Below are positions 1-12,701 of a stretch of DNA of 64,000 bases, piece after piece (the first letter of the stretch is position 1; each line of letters begins with the position of its first letter). The stretch is from the NCBI GenBank assembly GCA_033439265.1, contig JAVTVX010000012.1:33978261-34042260 (forward strand). The letters are read 5' to 3'. The notes under the pieces are model-generated. The model did not search any database, had not been told where the DNA came from, and saw nothing but the letters and a program-made list of their open reading frames with translations. Source of the DNA: Dillenia suffruticosa (lineage: Eukaryota; Streptophyta; Magnoliopsida; Dilleniales; Dilleniaceae). A program made the translations under genes and the position numbers.

Positions 1-627
1 GCATTTGAAAAGAAAGTTCTATAGAATCGCGGTTAGATCTACACTATTATATGATACTGAGTGTTGGGCTATTAAACAACAACAAGAGCAAAATATGACT
101 ATAACAGAAATGAGAATATTTAGGTGGATGTGTGAAAAAATTAAAAGATAAAGAATTAAAAACGAAGAAATTCATAACAAATTAAGAGTGAATTCAATTG
201 TGGAGAAAATACGTGAGTACTGTTTGAGGTGGTTCGGACATGTGCAAAGAAGGCCCAAAAATACACCGATTAGGAAAATCGAAAACTTAAATATAGGAGA
301 TCTAATAAAACGTAAAGTTAAACCGCTAAAAATTTAGATGCAAGTTATTCGTAAATGCATGAAAATTAAGGGTTTAGAAGAGGAAATGGTCTTAAATAGA
401 AATGGATGATATATATAAGTATCTGCACAAATTAAATCAATATATTTTAAATATTTATCTATTGATTTATTTTTTTACTTATCTTTTTCTTTGTATTTTA
501 TTTTTTTTATTTTACATATATATATATTTTATTTTATTTTTCTTTTCTCTATCTTTTTTTATTTTGTCTCTTACATGACTGACTCCAAATATTGAGATTA
601 AGATCCAGTTTTTTGTCGTTGTTGTTG
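1..627 (+). mobile_element. 3' end of an RTE-type LINE retrotransposon (degenerate)
   Basis: Frame 1 translates to the end of a non-LTR reverse transcriptase. A segment reading LLYDTECWAIK is followed by MRIFRWMC and LRWFGHVQRRP (about 55-255), which is the conserved tail of plant RTE-like LINE polyproteins. Several in-frame stops (for example near 150 and 335) show it is dead. An AT-rich 3' UTR follows and ends near 590-627 with CTCCAAATATTGAGATTAAG and then ttgtcgttgttgttg, the (TTG)n-type terminus that plant RTE LINEs share with TS-type SINEs. The 5' part lies outside the window. The family call is knowledge-based; the RT tail motif is seen directly. Confidence 0.75.
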
Positions 628-850
628 ACATTTGAATCAAAATGGCAAATGCAACTTTTTAAAATGCCAACCGAACCTATTTTTGTAATTTTATTTACAT
701 TTTCATATGGCGTTTCTAAATTAATATTTGCATTTCTAAGTTTTTAATTCCAGTCTAATAGTACTTTACAAGTGTACAATTATCTTAAATAACAAATTGT
801 TTTTGTGTCTTTGAAAACACTAAATATCATCAATGCAAATGGTGGCCAAA

Positions 851-3800
851 CTACTTACCATATGAGGGTGCAATATCATTATGCAGATGCGGTGGTCCTC
901 TTGGAGCTTGTTGAACAGCTTGGGGATGCCCGCAATCACCAAAACTTCCATGTTGAGCATTATATGGAATTGGAGTTCTTGCACCTTGAATAGGAGATCC
1001 ATAGGAACCTTGTGTTTCATGGTTATGTCCACTATATGGTCGCATCATACTGCTCCAGTAAGGGTTTGCATCTGTAGCACCACTAGGAACAAAATGGCTC
1101 CTTTCCATGCTGGTTCTGTTGGAAGCACCACCAATCAAACTGCTGCCGTAAGGACCACTAAGCGCTGACACAGTGCTTCTGCTTTCAGCTTCACGTCTTA
1201 AAGGGGTGTTATAATCACTGCCACTTCCATACAGACCCAAATCATTCCTAGGCAGGGAACTGTGACCATAACCCAAGTTTCCATCTGGAACACTCCTTGG
1301 TAGTGGGGAACTATAACCACCATGATATGCTTCAGAGTATGAATCTGGTATTCCATATGGTCTGGCCCCTGGAGATGCTGAATTCACCTGTATCATAAAT
1401 TCACTTCTATTATCATTTCTTACTCATATTCATGTCCCAATACTCTAGTTAAAATCCTGAAAGTGAAGAGATAAGAAGGGAAGCCAGTCAAGGCATTAAG
1501 CATGATGAACAAATGATAACATGCCAAAGTATACAGATTATATTAATGTTAGGAGTACAGAGAAATTAGAAACTGAACTACGATTCCAGACATACCGGTC
1601 GTGGCCACCTGTAATCATATTTCAATGGGGGAAGAGGCGGATGAGAAACTTGCTCTGCACCTGTAGCTGAGTGAAGTGGGAGCATCATCAGGATACAATC
1701 ATGAAATCTCATTAAATGAAATTGAGATGACTAAAGAACATGTGAGAGGAGATAAACCTGACAAAGTGTGATAATTTTGCAATGGCAAGCTGCCAGATGA
1801 CTGGATTGAACTTTCACGAGAATATGGTGACTGGTCTTTGTTAGACGGTAAGCTGGAAGCAGGTTCCAAAGACTGCTTCATCTCAGCCAGACATCTCTGT
1901 GCCTCTACCCGGTTGAGTTCTGGAAAGACTACCTTACATGATATATTAAGTGCATTAGAATTGAACACCACAAAATTCTATCAAATTACCAATTAATTAA
2001 GAATACCTCATCAAAGAACTCATCAGAACCAGGCATGTCCTTGCTTGTAGGCAGCACAAAATTAGCTGCACATGAAAATTTAATCAGCAATATTGAAGAC
2101 TTACGACAGAAAAATCAATTAACTTTTTTTTTTTGGGGGGGGGGGGGGGGACAATGATGCAAGAAACAATGGGGCATTGGATATTACCTAACATCTCATT
2201 GATTGCCTCCGCTGGTACTTTCTTTCCCATTTCTTTGAATCGTTTTTCAGAACGAAGCTTCAGTTGATCAGGTGTCGGAAAAATCACAACAGCAATCTGA
2301 ATGGGCAAAGGGCATTAGAAAAGATCAAACAAAGATCTGAATTTATACGAGTAAAAATCTTTTGCACAACAAAGGTTCCATTTAATAAAAATACCTTCCG
2401 AAAGTTTGCAAATGGCTTCAGTTTACGCTTGCGAGCACTTTTGTAGACATTTGTTTGATCAACAATGTAATTACGTGGTGTCTTTGAAGCGCGGGATAGC
2501 AATGTGTTAAATATACCAGTTGCACGGTCCATCAAGAGATCAAACCTTTCGCCATAATTATGCTTACGTAGTAATCCTGGAACCTAACAAACGCCAATCT
2601 AACGTCAGGCCCCAAGAGAGGCAACTAAAGTGTAGATTGGGAGATAAATGGAAAGACAAAATTTTCACATGCAATTAAGGACAAACTTTAATTGCAAAAC
2701 GCAAACTAGACCTTCATCTGGTCCAGAGCAAGATTTGTTCCAAGCAACACATAACGCTTGTTAGGATTCTCCTTAACCCTTTTCTCTGCCCAAGTAGACT
2801 TGCCAGAGGCAGGCAAACCAACCATCATCATTACTTCACAATCCCTGAAATTCGGAAACGTAGGGCCCATTATTGCATTTCCATCTTCAAGAGCAGAAGC
2901 CCAAGGCTTATAGCCTTCTTCAGGAACAAGTCCATCTTCAATGCTAAATTGCACCTGAACAACAACATTTTTCAACAAGATATGGGGAAAGAAAGCGGAT
3001 TCCCACGGTCTCTCTTTTGTTGCTGAATCAACAACTCCAATCCCCTTGGGACCGGCATCAAATTGCTTTGCAACACCCAACCACTTTCCATTCTTGGAGA
3101 AACCAATGGACGCCAAGGGCTTGCTCTGGAGATCAACAGCACAGACAATTGTATCACCAACTCCAAACTTCTCACCATAATCCAAAAAATTTCTTGCAAA
3201 TGAGAATTTTCCGGTGCCTCCAAACCCAAAACTTTTCACAGTCTCCCCTAGGTGCGCAATGGGATCATCTCCGCTAGAGATTCCAAGACGGCACACATGC
3301 TGCTGATCAAGAGGAGTGTCTTCCATAGTAACTGGCTGAGCAGAAATAATTTTGCAACCAAAGCAGTACTTCCCCCCGTTTATTCCTACAATGGCACGAG
3401 CACCGGACCAGCAATAAGCAAACCCCTGCTCGTGAAGTGCATGACCTTCCAGGCCATGACCTTCTATGTCAAAATCTGGTCAAAAGGAAAACAATTTGCA
3501 TTTAGTATAACTAACATGGAAGAGAAAGGATCTCACTTGAGAGTGCTGACAATTAGAACTATGCAAGAAGCTGATTAACAAGGTCTACTACAAGAAAGGG
3601 CTCACCCCGAGCACAAAGTGCTCCCCGGCTTAGTGCGGGGGTAGGGGCAGGGTGGGCGTATACGTACGCAGCCTTCCCCTTGCATTTTTGCAAAGAAGTT
3701 GTTTTCATGCCTCGAACCCGTGAAGGTCTACTACAAGAAAAATAAAATAAAATATAAAGGGAACTAATCACCAGATGCATGAAACATTTACTCCGGATTT

Positions 3801-4942
3801 GGATAACTTGAGATGTCATTAAATAAAATGGTTATAATAGTTAACCAATGGAGCTATGGTTTATTACGTCACTCCTTCCAGCCTCCTTTGCCCTACGTGA
3901 GTTATTTCCTTCAAAATTCTCTTCTGGTCCTGTACCTTAGAGCATTTCTTGTGAGCCAATATTCTTTTCCTATGAGCTTCGCAACAATGAGAAATGGTAT
4001 AGCCATAATACACGAACTCTTGCACAGCCAATTATATGACCCAAGATGTGAATTTGAGGATAAGAAGATGGTCAAGATAATCTTCATTTTCCCAATTATA
4101 GGCCACAACGATAATATGTGTTAACATCCAAGGAACAAGAGGAATACAACCCATTGATTATGGCAAACAACCACCATGTCCTTTTCAATATTTTTTTTTT
4201 TTAGGGGGGAGGAGGGTTTCAAAATAAAACTTTAGTTAACAACGGCTAAATGTCACCGTATGCATGGTTGATGACATACAATTAATAACACATTTTTTTT
4301 TTTTTTTGAAGACGATGCTAATAGGAAAAAATGAATTCAATGCCCGAATCTTGGTCATTGGATTTTGTCAATTCCATGATCAACCCATTGCTTTTCTTCA
4401 AATTCAATAAGCTAATGAGTAAGTGCAGAATCATATTGAGTTACGTCTGCAGAATCACATAGAGTTACGTCTAGGGTTTATATAGAAAGGTCCGGATTCA
4501 AGATACTAACCCATCACATTCTATTTAAGTTACCGACGGCTATGAATTCAAATTTCTGCATTAGTACGGAAGACGTAATCTCTCTCTCTCTTTCTCTAAT
4601 GATTCATTTGAAAGCCTGAGTAGTTTGTGCATTCACAGGCAACGTAAATCAATACAATTATCCAAAGTTGATGCTTTCACGAATGATCAAATAAAGGCGA
4701 AATTCAAAACAAATTGATATAATTGAACAGAGATTTTTGTCCTGATTGGAGAAATTTGAAACTAGGGTTTGCGGAGTGAGAGAGAGAGTACCTAAGTCAC
4801 AGTCGGCAGGATTAAGAACGACTCGTTGCTTAGACACGTCTGATTTTGATGACGAATATTGTCTGTCAAGCTTCGTCCTCTTCGCTTCGAGATGGGGTTC
4901 TGGTTCTTCCGGTTCTGGCAGTTCGCGTTTCGCCGACGCCAT
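851..4942 (-). CDS. hnRNP U-like protein: SPRY domain plus P-loop kinase-like domain
   Basis: Eight coding exons join in phase: 4942-4792, 3475-2712, 2583-2395, 2296-2188, 2065-2007, 1932-1758, 1660-1596 and 1387-851, giving 682 residues. The acidic/basic N-terminus begins MASAKRELPEPEEPEP. A SPRY domain covers about residues 52-230 (AYCWSGARA, KYCFGCKI, NGKWLGVAKQFDAGP). Next comes a kinase-like P-loop domain with Walker A GLPASGKST at residues 270-278 and continuing through LLRKHNYGERFDLLMDRATG and YIVDQTNVY. The last ~180 residues are rich in Gly, Ser, Pro and Tyr and look disordered. This order is that of the plant hnRNP U-like family, thought to bind RNA in the nucleus. Intron 1 is 1.3 kb and carries a SINE. 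The stop codon overlaps a good donor (GGTAAGT), so an alternative 3' end is possible. Confidence 0.9.
2124..2150. repeat. T11-G16 homopolymer junction
   Basis: Eleven T are followed directly by sixteen G inside intron 4 of the hnRNP U-like gene. On the transcribed strand this reads C16A11. The G run could form a G-quadruplex on the + strand, and it is also a place where sequencing length errors are likely. Confidence 0.8.
3580..3740 (-). mobile_element. Au-type SINE, 5'-truncated, with 18-bp target site duplications
   Basis: A body of about 125 bp (3598-3722) is flanked by perfect copies of aaggtctactacaagaaa at 3580-3597 and 3723-3740. Read on the minus strand it starts with CACGGGTTCGAGGCATG, which contains the tRNA-like B box. 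It continues through AAGGCTGCGTACGTATAC and ends in the CCCGCAC...GGGGAGC inverted region that characterises the Au SINE family. The A box is missing because the duplication abuts the B box, so the copy was 5'-truncated at insertion. It sits in intron 1 of the hnRNP U-like gene, in the gene's own orientation. Confidence 0.85.
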
Positions 4943-6557
4943 TCTCATACGCGAGAGAGAGAGAGAGAGGCAATAGCCCGTCAAGTAGCCTTGAGCTTAA
5001 AATGCAATTCATTTGATCAGAGTGCATAAACCGACCTTAAGATAAGTGAATTTACTAAATAACCCCTACACTTTTACAATTTTGGCATTCCCATCCACTT
5101 TGATAATATGGAATGCTCTGGAATTCAGTTTCGTTTCTGAACAAGTTTAGGGTGAATTTTAGTTTTATTATTAAATTAGGTGAATCTTTACTTTGGATTT
5201 GACTTTTAAAGTAATCTTTAATTAAAATCAACAATTTTTATTAAAAAATAAAGACTTTTCAAACATTAATAAAATTTATTCAAAAAAATATGAATAAAAA
5301 ATTATAACAATATTAAAACTCATTTTTATATAAATTATCGTTATCTGATAGTCATATCATATTCGTCTAAATTTAATTTGAAATGGATTGACCCTTAACA
5401 GATAAACCTCCTTTAACGTATATTTTCTTTATTAACAAAATTCGAATATAAAATTTTAATTAATCAATTAAATAGTGGTGTAACAATATTAAAACTCTAA
5501 GGTCCAATTTGAGCTTCAATTTACTTTGAATTATTTTTTATTTTACTTATAATATTTTAAAGTCCGAATTTATTTTAATTTATTCTTTTTTATTTTATTT
5601 GTAATATTTTTAAGTCTCAGTTTACTTTATTTTTTTCTTGTACTGGAGATATTTCTTTAATTAGAATAAAAATATTATGTAAAAGGTTTATGATTTTTCG
5701 TATAAAAGTTAAATTTCTCTGCCAAGATAGACTAAAATTATTATGTTAATAATTTTTACTGAAAATCTTGTTTATTTTGATCTAAGATTAACTTTTCCAA
5801 ACGAGGAACGAGATCAATTGTTTTATTTTTTTGTGGATAAATATGTTTGCATATTTAAAAAATTATAAAATAAAATTGTTTGTAATAATTGATATAGAAG
5901 CTACTCCGTACAAATTGGCAGTCGTGCACTTGATATAAATTTCTTATGAAAAAATATTTAATTATTAATTATTTTAATTTATTTAATAATTTCATGAAGA
6001 GAGAGTTATGCGAAGGGTCGAGACTCTTTGATTCCCCCGAGAAGAAAAAAGGAAAATACAAACGGAGTCGAGGAAATTGAAGTTAATATTTAAAATTATA
6101 TTTTAATTAATTTGATCAAAATTATTATTAAACTTTTTTAATAAGAAATTTTTTTAATATAATATTTTTTATTTTTAAAAATAGAAATTAAATTTTAATT
6201 AAAATATTTAATATTTTTTTTATTAGGTCAGTTGTATGTTAGTCTTACACACCGGGTATCCGATTCAATCACCTATGCTTTCACCGCACCGGTCCATGAG
6301 TGGGCTTGGGCTTTTAACAATTGAACCAATTGTATAGCCCGATGTCTGGCTGGCCCATATTAGCTAATATTCTGTCTTTTTTTTTTATTTTTTATTTTTT
6401 GAGTGGGAACTTGCGGTAAGTCAGGGACGTAAGTGGTTTTTCCATTTTTGCTACAATGTGTGCTTGAGGTGGGTTTGACATCTCGTCCATGAAAACAATC
6501 CTGAACATAATTAAAAAGACAATTGCAAAATTTATAAAAATCAAACTACTATAAAAT
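4943..6557. other. Upstream region of the hnRNP U-like gene and AT-rich spacer
   Basis: A (GA)n run at about 4952-4970 lies just upstream of the start codon and is probably 5' UTR or core promoter. From about 5040 the sequence is strongly AT-rich with many stops in all frames and no recognisable gene. At about 5512-5640 a block of roughly 52 bp is repeated in tandem, a little over twice, with units ending in attttaaagtcc and attttaagtct. Confidence 0.5.
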
Positions 6558-6559
6558 AA

Positions 6560-6652
6560 TATGTATAAATATAATAAAATTTGAACTCTCTTCTCACATT
6601 GAAAAGAGAAATTATATTCTCAAAATTTTATTCAGTTCAGTTTTTCTTTAGG
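6560..6652 (+). repeat. Residual 5' LTR (R-U5 end) of the decayed copia element
   Basis: This block matches 11216-11303: both carry tataaatataataaaa, a gaaaagagaaattatatt core and an attttattca end. Sequence upstream of 6560 does not match 10935-11215, so the U3 part of this LTR is gone. Confidence 0.7.
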
Positions 6653-6661
6653 GTATCAATA

Positions 6662-9600
6662 ATGACTTCTACAATTTCTTTGAATGTTGCCAACTTTGTC
6701 ACACTCAAACTCACCCCGGAAAACTGTCCTTTGTGGCGTGAACAATTACTTGCTCTTGCAGAAAGCCAAGACATGGTTGGATTTCTCACGGGTGAAACAG
6801 AGAAACCATCCATGTACAAAAATAACACTACAACAGAAGAAACTTCAACCAAACAAAAACGTTCTCAGAAGAATACCTCAAATGGCGGAAACAAAATCGT
6901 CTCCTACGGGGATGGATAATTGGAACACTTACCGAAGAAGCTTTAGGCATCGTTATTGGTCTTGAATCATCGTAATCAATTTGGAATGCCCTGAAAGAAG
7001 CATATGCTCAAGATTCACAAGAACGAGAATTTACTCTTCGACAGCAACTTACATATCTCAGAAAGGATCCAAATCAGTCCTTGGCAGAATATCTAAGTTT
7101 AAAAGTATTTGTGATAGTCTTGCAGCCATAGGGAATCTAGTACCTGACAAGACAAAAAGTATACTCCTTACTTGCCAATCTTGGTCAGAAATATGAATAT
7201 TTTACAACGGCAATGCTCAAACCTCCCATGCCGTCTTATTCCGAAGCCGTGTCACTCTTACAAGGTTTCGAACAACGAAATACATGGGCTGAAGCATCCA
7301 ACTCACCATCATGTGCTTTTTATGGACAACGCAACCAAAATCAATAGCAAACTTACAATAACAACAATCGTCACAACAATCAATTCTCCTCTAAAGGTAG
7401 AGGTTTTCAAGCCTCTAACAATAATTTTCAGCATTCAAATTATACAGAAAATGATTCACAACAATCACAAAGAGTAAACAATCACACTCGACGACCACCA
7501 CCACCTAGTAAACGACGAATGACAAGCACGGAACGAGAAATGTACAAAAATGAGCACTGTCAGCTTGCGGTAGACTTGGACATATTGCCAAAATCTGTTG
7601 GAGTTTACCAAATCAACCAGTGAACAATGAGGATCTTCCTCAAGCTCTTGCTGCCCTTACCATGGATACTTCAGTCCTAGATGTCGAATGGACAACTGAC
7701 ACCAGAGCCTCAAATCATATGACAGCAAACTCAGGTATGGTAAAATATCTTAAAAAATATATCGGTCATGATTCAGTCTTCATTGGTGATGGTTCTCCTT
7801 TAAAGATAGATGCAGTTGGGGATGTATTAGTTACTGATGGTAAGAATGATTTATTTCTTCGTGATGTCCAATATGTACCATAATTAACTCGTAATTTACT
7901 GTCTATTAGTCAATTAACGTCACAATATCCTTTAAATTATGAATTTACTGACAAGTTATTTTGCATTAAGAAACGAGCAACAGGTGGAACCCTGCTAGTG
8001 GGTCAACGTAAGGGAGACCTTTATGTTCTATCCAAACCAAAGGAAGTACACTTCTCCAATAGACAAAACTTAGGGACTGAAGAGCTGTGGCACCAACGTC
8101 TTGGCCATCCGCAAAAATCAACTGTTCAATTATTACGTAGTAAGAATTTAATTCATGTTGGTTCAAATAAAATAGTGGACACTATTTATGAAAGTTGCCA
8201 ATTAGGCAAACTTAGCAAATTACCTTATAGTTCCTTTCATTCTTCTAGTAATGGTGTTTTTGATAAAATTCATTGAGATATTTGGGGACCAGCCCCTATT
8301 TTATCTCTTGACAGATTTTGATACTATGCTTGTTTTGTGGATGATTATTCTCATTATACTTGGATAATTCCTCTTCGTGCCAAGTCTGATTTTATTGATA
8401 TTTACCTAACCTTTGAAAGCTATGTGCAGTGTCAATTTGATAGGAAAATTAAGATTTTTCATTCTGACGATGGTGGTGAATTTGTAAATAAAAGACTTTC
8501 TTTACACTTTCAGCAACAGGGAATTATTCATCAGCTTTCTTGTCCGCATACACCTGAACAAACAGGCATTATTGAACGTCGTCATCCTACTATCAGAGAA
8601 CTTGGGATGACAATGATCTTTCACAGTGGAGCACCTAATTTTTTGTAGGTCGAAGCCATTACTACAGCGGCCTATTTAATCAATCGTTTACCTTCTTCTT
8701 CTCTAAGTTTTCATTTTCCTTATTTTCGTTTACATGGTGCTCATTCTAATTATTCCATGTTACGTGTGTCTGGGTCAAGATGTTATCCAAATACATTGGA
8801 CACCAAGAAGAACAAGTTTGATCCTAAAACAATCCCTTGTGTGTTTGTAGGTTACAACGACAAGCATAAAGGGTACCGATGTTTCAATTCAAAAACTCAC
8901 AGAATGTTTGTCTCTAGGCATGTCGTGTTTGATGAGAATATGTTTCCCTACAAGACAAAAGAGTCCTCGTCACCTTCCAATGTTAGTATAACAGCTTTTC
9001 TTGATACCCCGCCTCCTACCTCAACGAACTCAACGCCTCCATCCACAACCATGGACCTAACGCATATCCCAATAATACTAACCGATGTCTCAAGCTTGTC
9101 ATCATCTATACCATAACACACCAGCTTAGGTGTGCCATCTGAGTTAACCGTCAAATCATGCTCGTGATCACACTTCCAATACCACTAATCTTGAGCTTTC
9201 ACCGCAAGAACATGACATGACTTCCTCAACATCTCTTCCCATTGAGGATGACCTTTCGGTCAATGTAAATCCTACCTCCTCTCATTCTTCGGAACAGGTT
9301 CAGTCCACATCCCATTCTATTGTTACTAGAACACAACATGGGATCTATAAGCCTAATCCTCGATATGCATTAATTCTCACCAGCGGAGATATACCAAGAG
9401 AGCCACGGTCAGTCAAAGCAGCCCTTCAACATGATGGGTGGAAAAAAGCCATGCTCGATGAACTTGATGCCTTGCATCAAAGTCAAACATGGACTTTAGT
9501 TCCCAGAGAATCTCATATGAATATTGTCATATCAAAATGGGTCTTTAAAGCTAAATTAAAAAATAATGGCACACTTGATAGGCTCAACGCTAGGCTTGTT

Positions 9601-10869
9601 GCAAAAGGTTATCATCAAGTTGATGGTATCGACTATATTGGAACTTTTTCTCCTATCGTCAAACCAGGTTCTATTCACTTAGTTATTAGTTTAGCTTTGG
9701 TTCATCGATGGGATATTAGACAGCTTGATGTTAAAAATGCTTTCATCTATGGTTACATAAATGAAGATATTCATATGGAGCAACCACCGGGTATGCATGA
9801 TCCAAAGTATCCAACTCATGTTTGCAAACTTCAAAAAGCTCTTTATGGCCTTAAACAAGCTCCAAGAGCTTGGTTTGATCGTTTTAGTGCCTTTTTGCTC
9901 AAACATGGTTTCTTTTGTAGTCTTGCTGACCTATCTTTATTTATTATGCACTCAAAGTATGGTACATTGGTCTTATTTCTTTATGTTGATGATATGTTGT
10001 TGACAGGATCTGATTCAAAGCTACTTGCTGATTTTATTACAATTTTATATTCTAAATTTGCCATGAAATATCTTGGACCCATCCATCATTTTCTTGGTAT
10101 AGAAGTTCAACGGTCTACCAACACTCTGCACCTTTCTTAGACTCACTATGCCTGAACTATTCTTGACAAAGCTCAAATGTTGGATTGCAAACCAATGAAT
10201 ACACCAATTGAGTCTAAGACCAAGGGTCTTCATGATAACACTCCATTTTCTGATCCTACCATTTATCGTAGCATTGTTGGTACTTTACAATACTTAACAC
10301 TTACAAGACCTTATCTTTCCTTTAGTGTTAATTATGTTTCTCAATATATGCAATCACAACTGTTGCTAGTGTAAAAATAGTTCGAGTATTTTACGATTTG
10401 TTAAAGGTTCTATTACTTTGGGTTTGCATTTAACTAGAGACTCTACACTTGATCTTTTTGCTTTTTCTGATGCAGATTGGGTTGGTTGTCCTACTAGTAG
10501 ACGATCTACAACAGCTTTTTGCACGTTTTTGGGTCGCAACCTTATCTCTTGGTGTGCTAAAAAACAACCAATAATTTCACACTCAGTACTGAGGCCGAAT
10601 ACTGTGCAATGGCTAACACAGTAGCTGAATTAACATGGCTCACTTTTGTCTTACGTGATCTTCAAGTCCCTCAATCCCGACCACCAACACTCTTTTGTGA
10701 TAACTTGAGTGCTTTACACATGACTGTCAATCCTGTCTTTCATGCTCATAGCAAACATATTGAACTAGACTACCATTTTGTTCGTGAGAGTGCCACCGGG
10801 ACTTCTTATTACTCAACATATCTCCTCTACCCTTCAACTTGCGGACATTTTCACAAAACTATTGTGTAA
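6662..10869 (+). pseudogene. Ty1/copia gag-pol polyprotein relic
   Basis: A gag start reads MTSTISLNVANFVTLKLT, with NCPLWREQLLAL shortly after (6662 on). The protease at about 7690-7880 has DTRASNHM where an active enzyme has DTGASNHM, so the active-site glycine is lost. A GAG-pre-integrase HQRLGHP motif is at about 8090. The integrase core has MDDYSHYTWIIPL and a FHSDDGGEF motif at 8340-8650. The longest open segment, 9217-10140, is reverse transcriptase with QLDVKNAFIYG, ALYGLKQAPRAWF and YVDDMLL. RNase H at 10440-10850 shows SDADWVGCP and IELDYHFVRE. Stops (for example at 6917, 7881, 8274, 8646 and 10138) and frame changes break the coding, so it cannot move on its own. Confidence 0.85.
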
Positions 10870-10934
10870 GGCTGCTCTACTTCATTTCCGCAGCAAATTG
10901 TGCCTACGACCTCGGCACATTTTGAGGGCGGATA

Positions 10935-11305
10935 ATAACAATTAACTTGAGTCCAACTGGAGTGATAAGGATAAGAGAGATAAGGTTGTTAAGAGTAATA
11001 AGGAAGCTGATCAAGTTATGGTTATCATTCCTAATAAAACGGATCATGAGAGTAATTTAAGGGGTTGTATTGAGACTTAATCATGTCAAAATGGTAAGTC
11101 AATAAAAGAGCATTCATCTCCATCATTCAAGGAAAGTGATAGCACAGAATTAGGGATTGATCGATTGAAATCTTATCTTTCCACTCATTGTATGATTATC
11201 TTATGTAACAATATCTATAAATATAATAAAACTTAGAACTCTTTTTTCACGCTGAAAAGAGAAATTATATTTTCAAAATTTTATTCAATTTCAATTTTTC
11301 TTTTT
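10935..11305 (+). repeat. Presumed 3' LTR of the decayed copia element
   Basis: It follows the polypurine-like tttgagggcgga. The first bases are taataacaatta, where TG would be expected, so the boundary is inferred. Only its last ~90 bp can be verified against the 5' copy. Confidence 0.5.
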
Positions 11306-12034
11306 TAATAAATAAGATTACAATTTCATCCCATTTAAGTTATTTTTCACAAGTGACCGGAACGAATTAAAACGGTCTAAAATTTTTTAAAAGTTGTTCA
11401 CAATTCACATAAATATCAATACAAAATAGAAATCAAATGATGGCTCGTTTATACGAAGTAGTTGGCTGTCTAATGTTAAAACCGGTACAGCGTGGGACCT
11501 CGTGATGGCAAAATACAAACCTCTCACGCATTGATTCTTCTAGGTATTTTGCCTCACAACCTGGGGAGATCCGTCTAGGCTGGCGTCTGATTCGTTTTTG
11601 GCTGTCTCTTTTGCTTTTGCTTTTCATAGCTTTTAGGGAAGGAAACCAAAGCCAACATTCTCGACGCGAAGAACAAAAACAGAATCAGATTCAAAAGACA
11701 AGCATCATTAAATGGAAGTGGAAAATGTTTCATTCATGACTGACAGAGAGACCGAATGGAGTAACACAACTGTACAAAATCCACCTTCTCTCTTTTTATC
11801 TCCTAATAGAAGGGAAAATTTCAGGCACTATTTTCCCCTTCAAACAAACTCTCATTTCCTTCCTATTCTCTCTCTTTCTCTCTCTCTCCTCCCTCTCTAC
11901 ATGTACAAAAAGAAAAAGCCAAACACCATCTTCAACCTCATTGAAGAAAAATGCAAGACTTGTATCCAACAATCAATCGTTTTCTAGACACCTAAATGTA
12001 CAACAACAACAACAAGAATTTACACATATCTCTC
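11306..12034. other. Downstream flank of the FBS-type F-box gene
   Basis: No gene is visible. The right part, roughly 11850-12034, is pyrimidine-rich and probably the 3' UTR of the minus-strand F-box gene. The left part is mixed spacer between that gene and the copia 3' LTR. Confidence 0.4.
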
Positions 12035-12701
12035 TCAATCATCATCTGCAGAGGCAAACAGTTTCACTGAAATTTCTGAAAGCTTCTTTCCGGTAAGCCT
12101 CGATTTCCTTGCTCTTGCTTGCTTCGGGGCATTTGGAGCTTCAACTCCATCGATTTCGCTACATTCCTCTAAATCAATCAAGCTTCTGAATACTGATTTC
12201 TTCGATGGCGTACTGTAAGCGAAGTGCCATTCCTTCGCTATCAATGTCTGCAATCGCCAATTAACCAAATCAGAATCCAAATCAAAATCAATTACTGATT
12301 TCTAGAGAGAGAGAGAGAGAGAGAGAGAGCTAACCGCATCGCGAACGGATTTGGAGACATGAATAAGCTGTTTCAGATCTTCATGATCCACACCGCACAG
12401 AATCCGAATCTATTTAAAACAACAGAAAAGCGGTTACGAAATTTCAATTTCGAATCAAACCCAAAAGAAATGGAAAAAGAAATAGAGAAAGAGAAGTTCA
12501 TAAACTAACCAAAATTTCTTGAGGCAGATTCTCGAGAAAAGAAATCCCCAAATCCCCATCCGTCAACTTGAGACGACGCTGCCTCTTCAACGGACTCGAA
12601 TTGCAGTCAATCAAGCCCTCCTCGACATTGTTCGAAATCACAATTCGTTTTCTCCCAAAAGAACGCGAGTAACGCACAAACCCTAATTCACGAAAAGCCA
12701 T
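12035..12701 (-). CDS. FBS-type (stress-induced) small F-box protein
   Basis: Three exons (12701-12510, 12409-12335, 12247-12035) join in phase to give 159 residues. The N-terminus has GFVRYSRSFGRKRIVIS, typical of the plant FBS/SKIP27-like group. A compact F-box covers about residues 56-100 (LENLPQEILIRILCGVDHED, then LKQLIHVSKSVRDATLIAKE) and is followed by WHFAYSTP. The C-terminus is basic and then acidic, ending ASADDD. Proteins of this type bind SKP1 through the F-box as SCF ubiquitin ligase components, and Arabidopsis FBS1 is induced by stress. Unlike most F-box proteins they have no kelch, LRR or FBA substrate domain. Intron 2 ends in a (GA)n run near 12305-12329. Confidence 0.9.

Larger units (their letters stand above)
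6558..11305 (+). mobile_element. Ty1/copia LTR retrotransposon, decayed, 5' LTR mostly lost
   Basis: The internal region runs gag, protease, integrase, reverse transcriptase, RNase H, which is copia order. Only the last ~95 bp of the 5' LTR survive: tataaatataataaaa through the attttattcag region at 6560-6652 is repeated at 11216-11303. A primer-binding-like gggtatcaataa follows at about 6653. A polypurine tract (tttgagggcgga) lies just before the presumed 3' LTR. No target site duplication can be shown because the left end is truncated. Confidence 0.85.
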
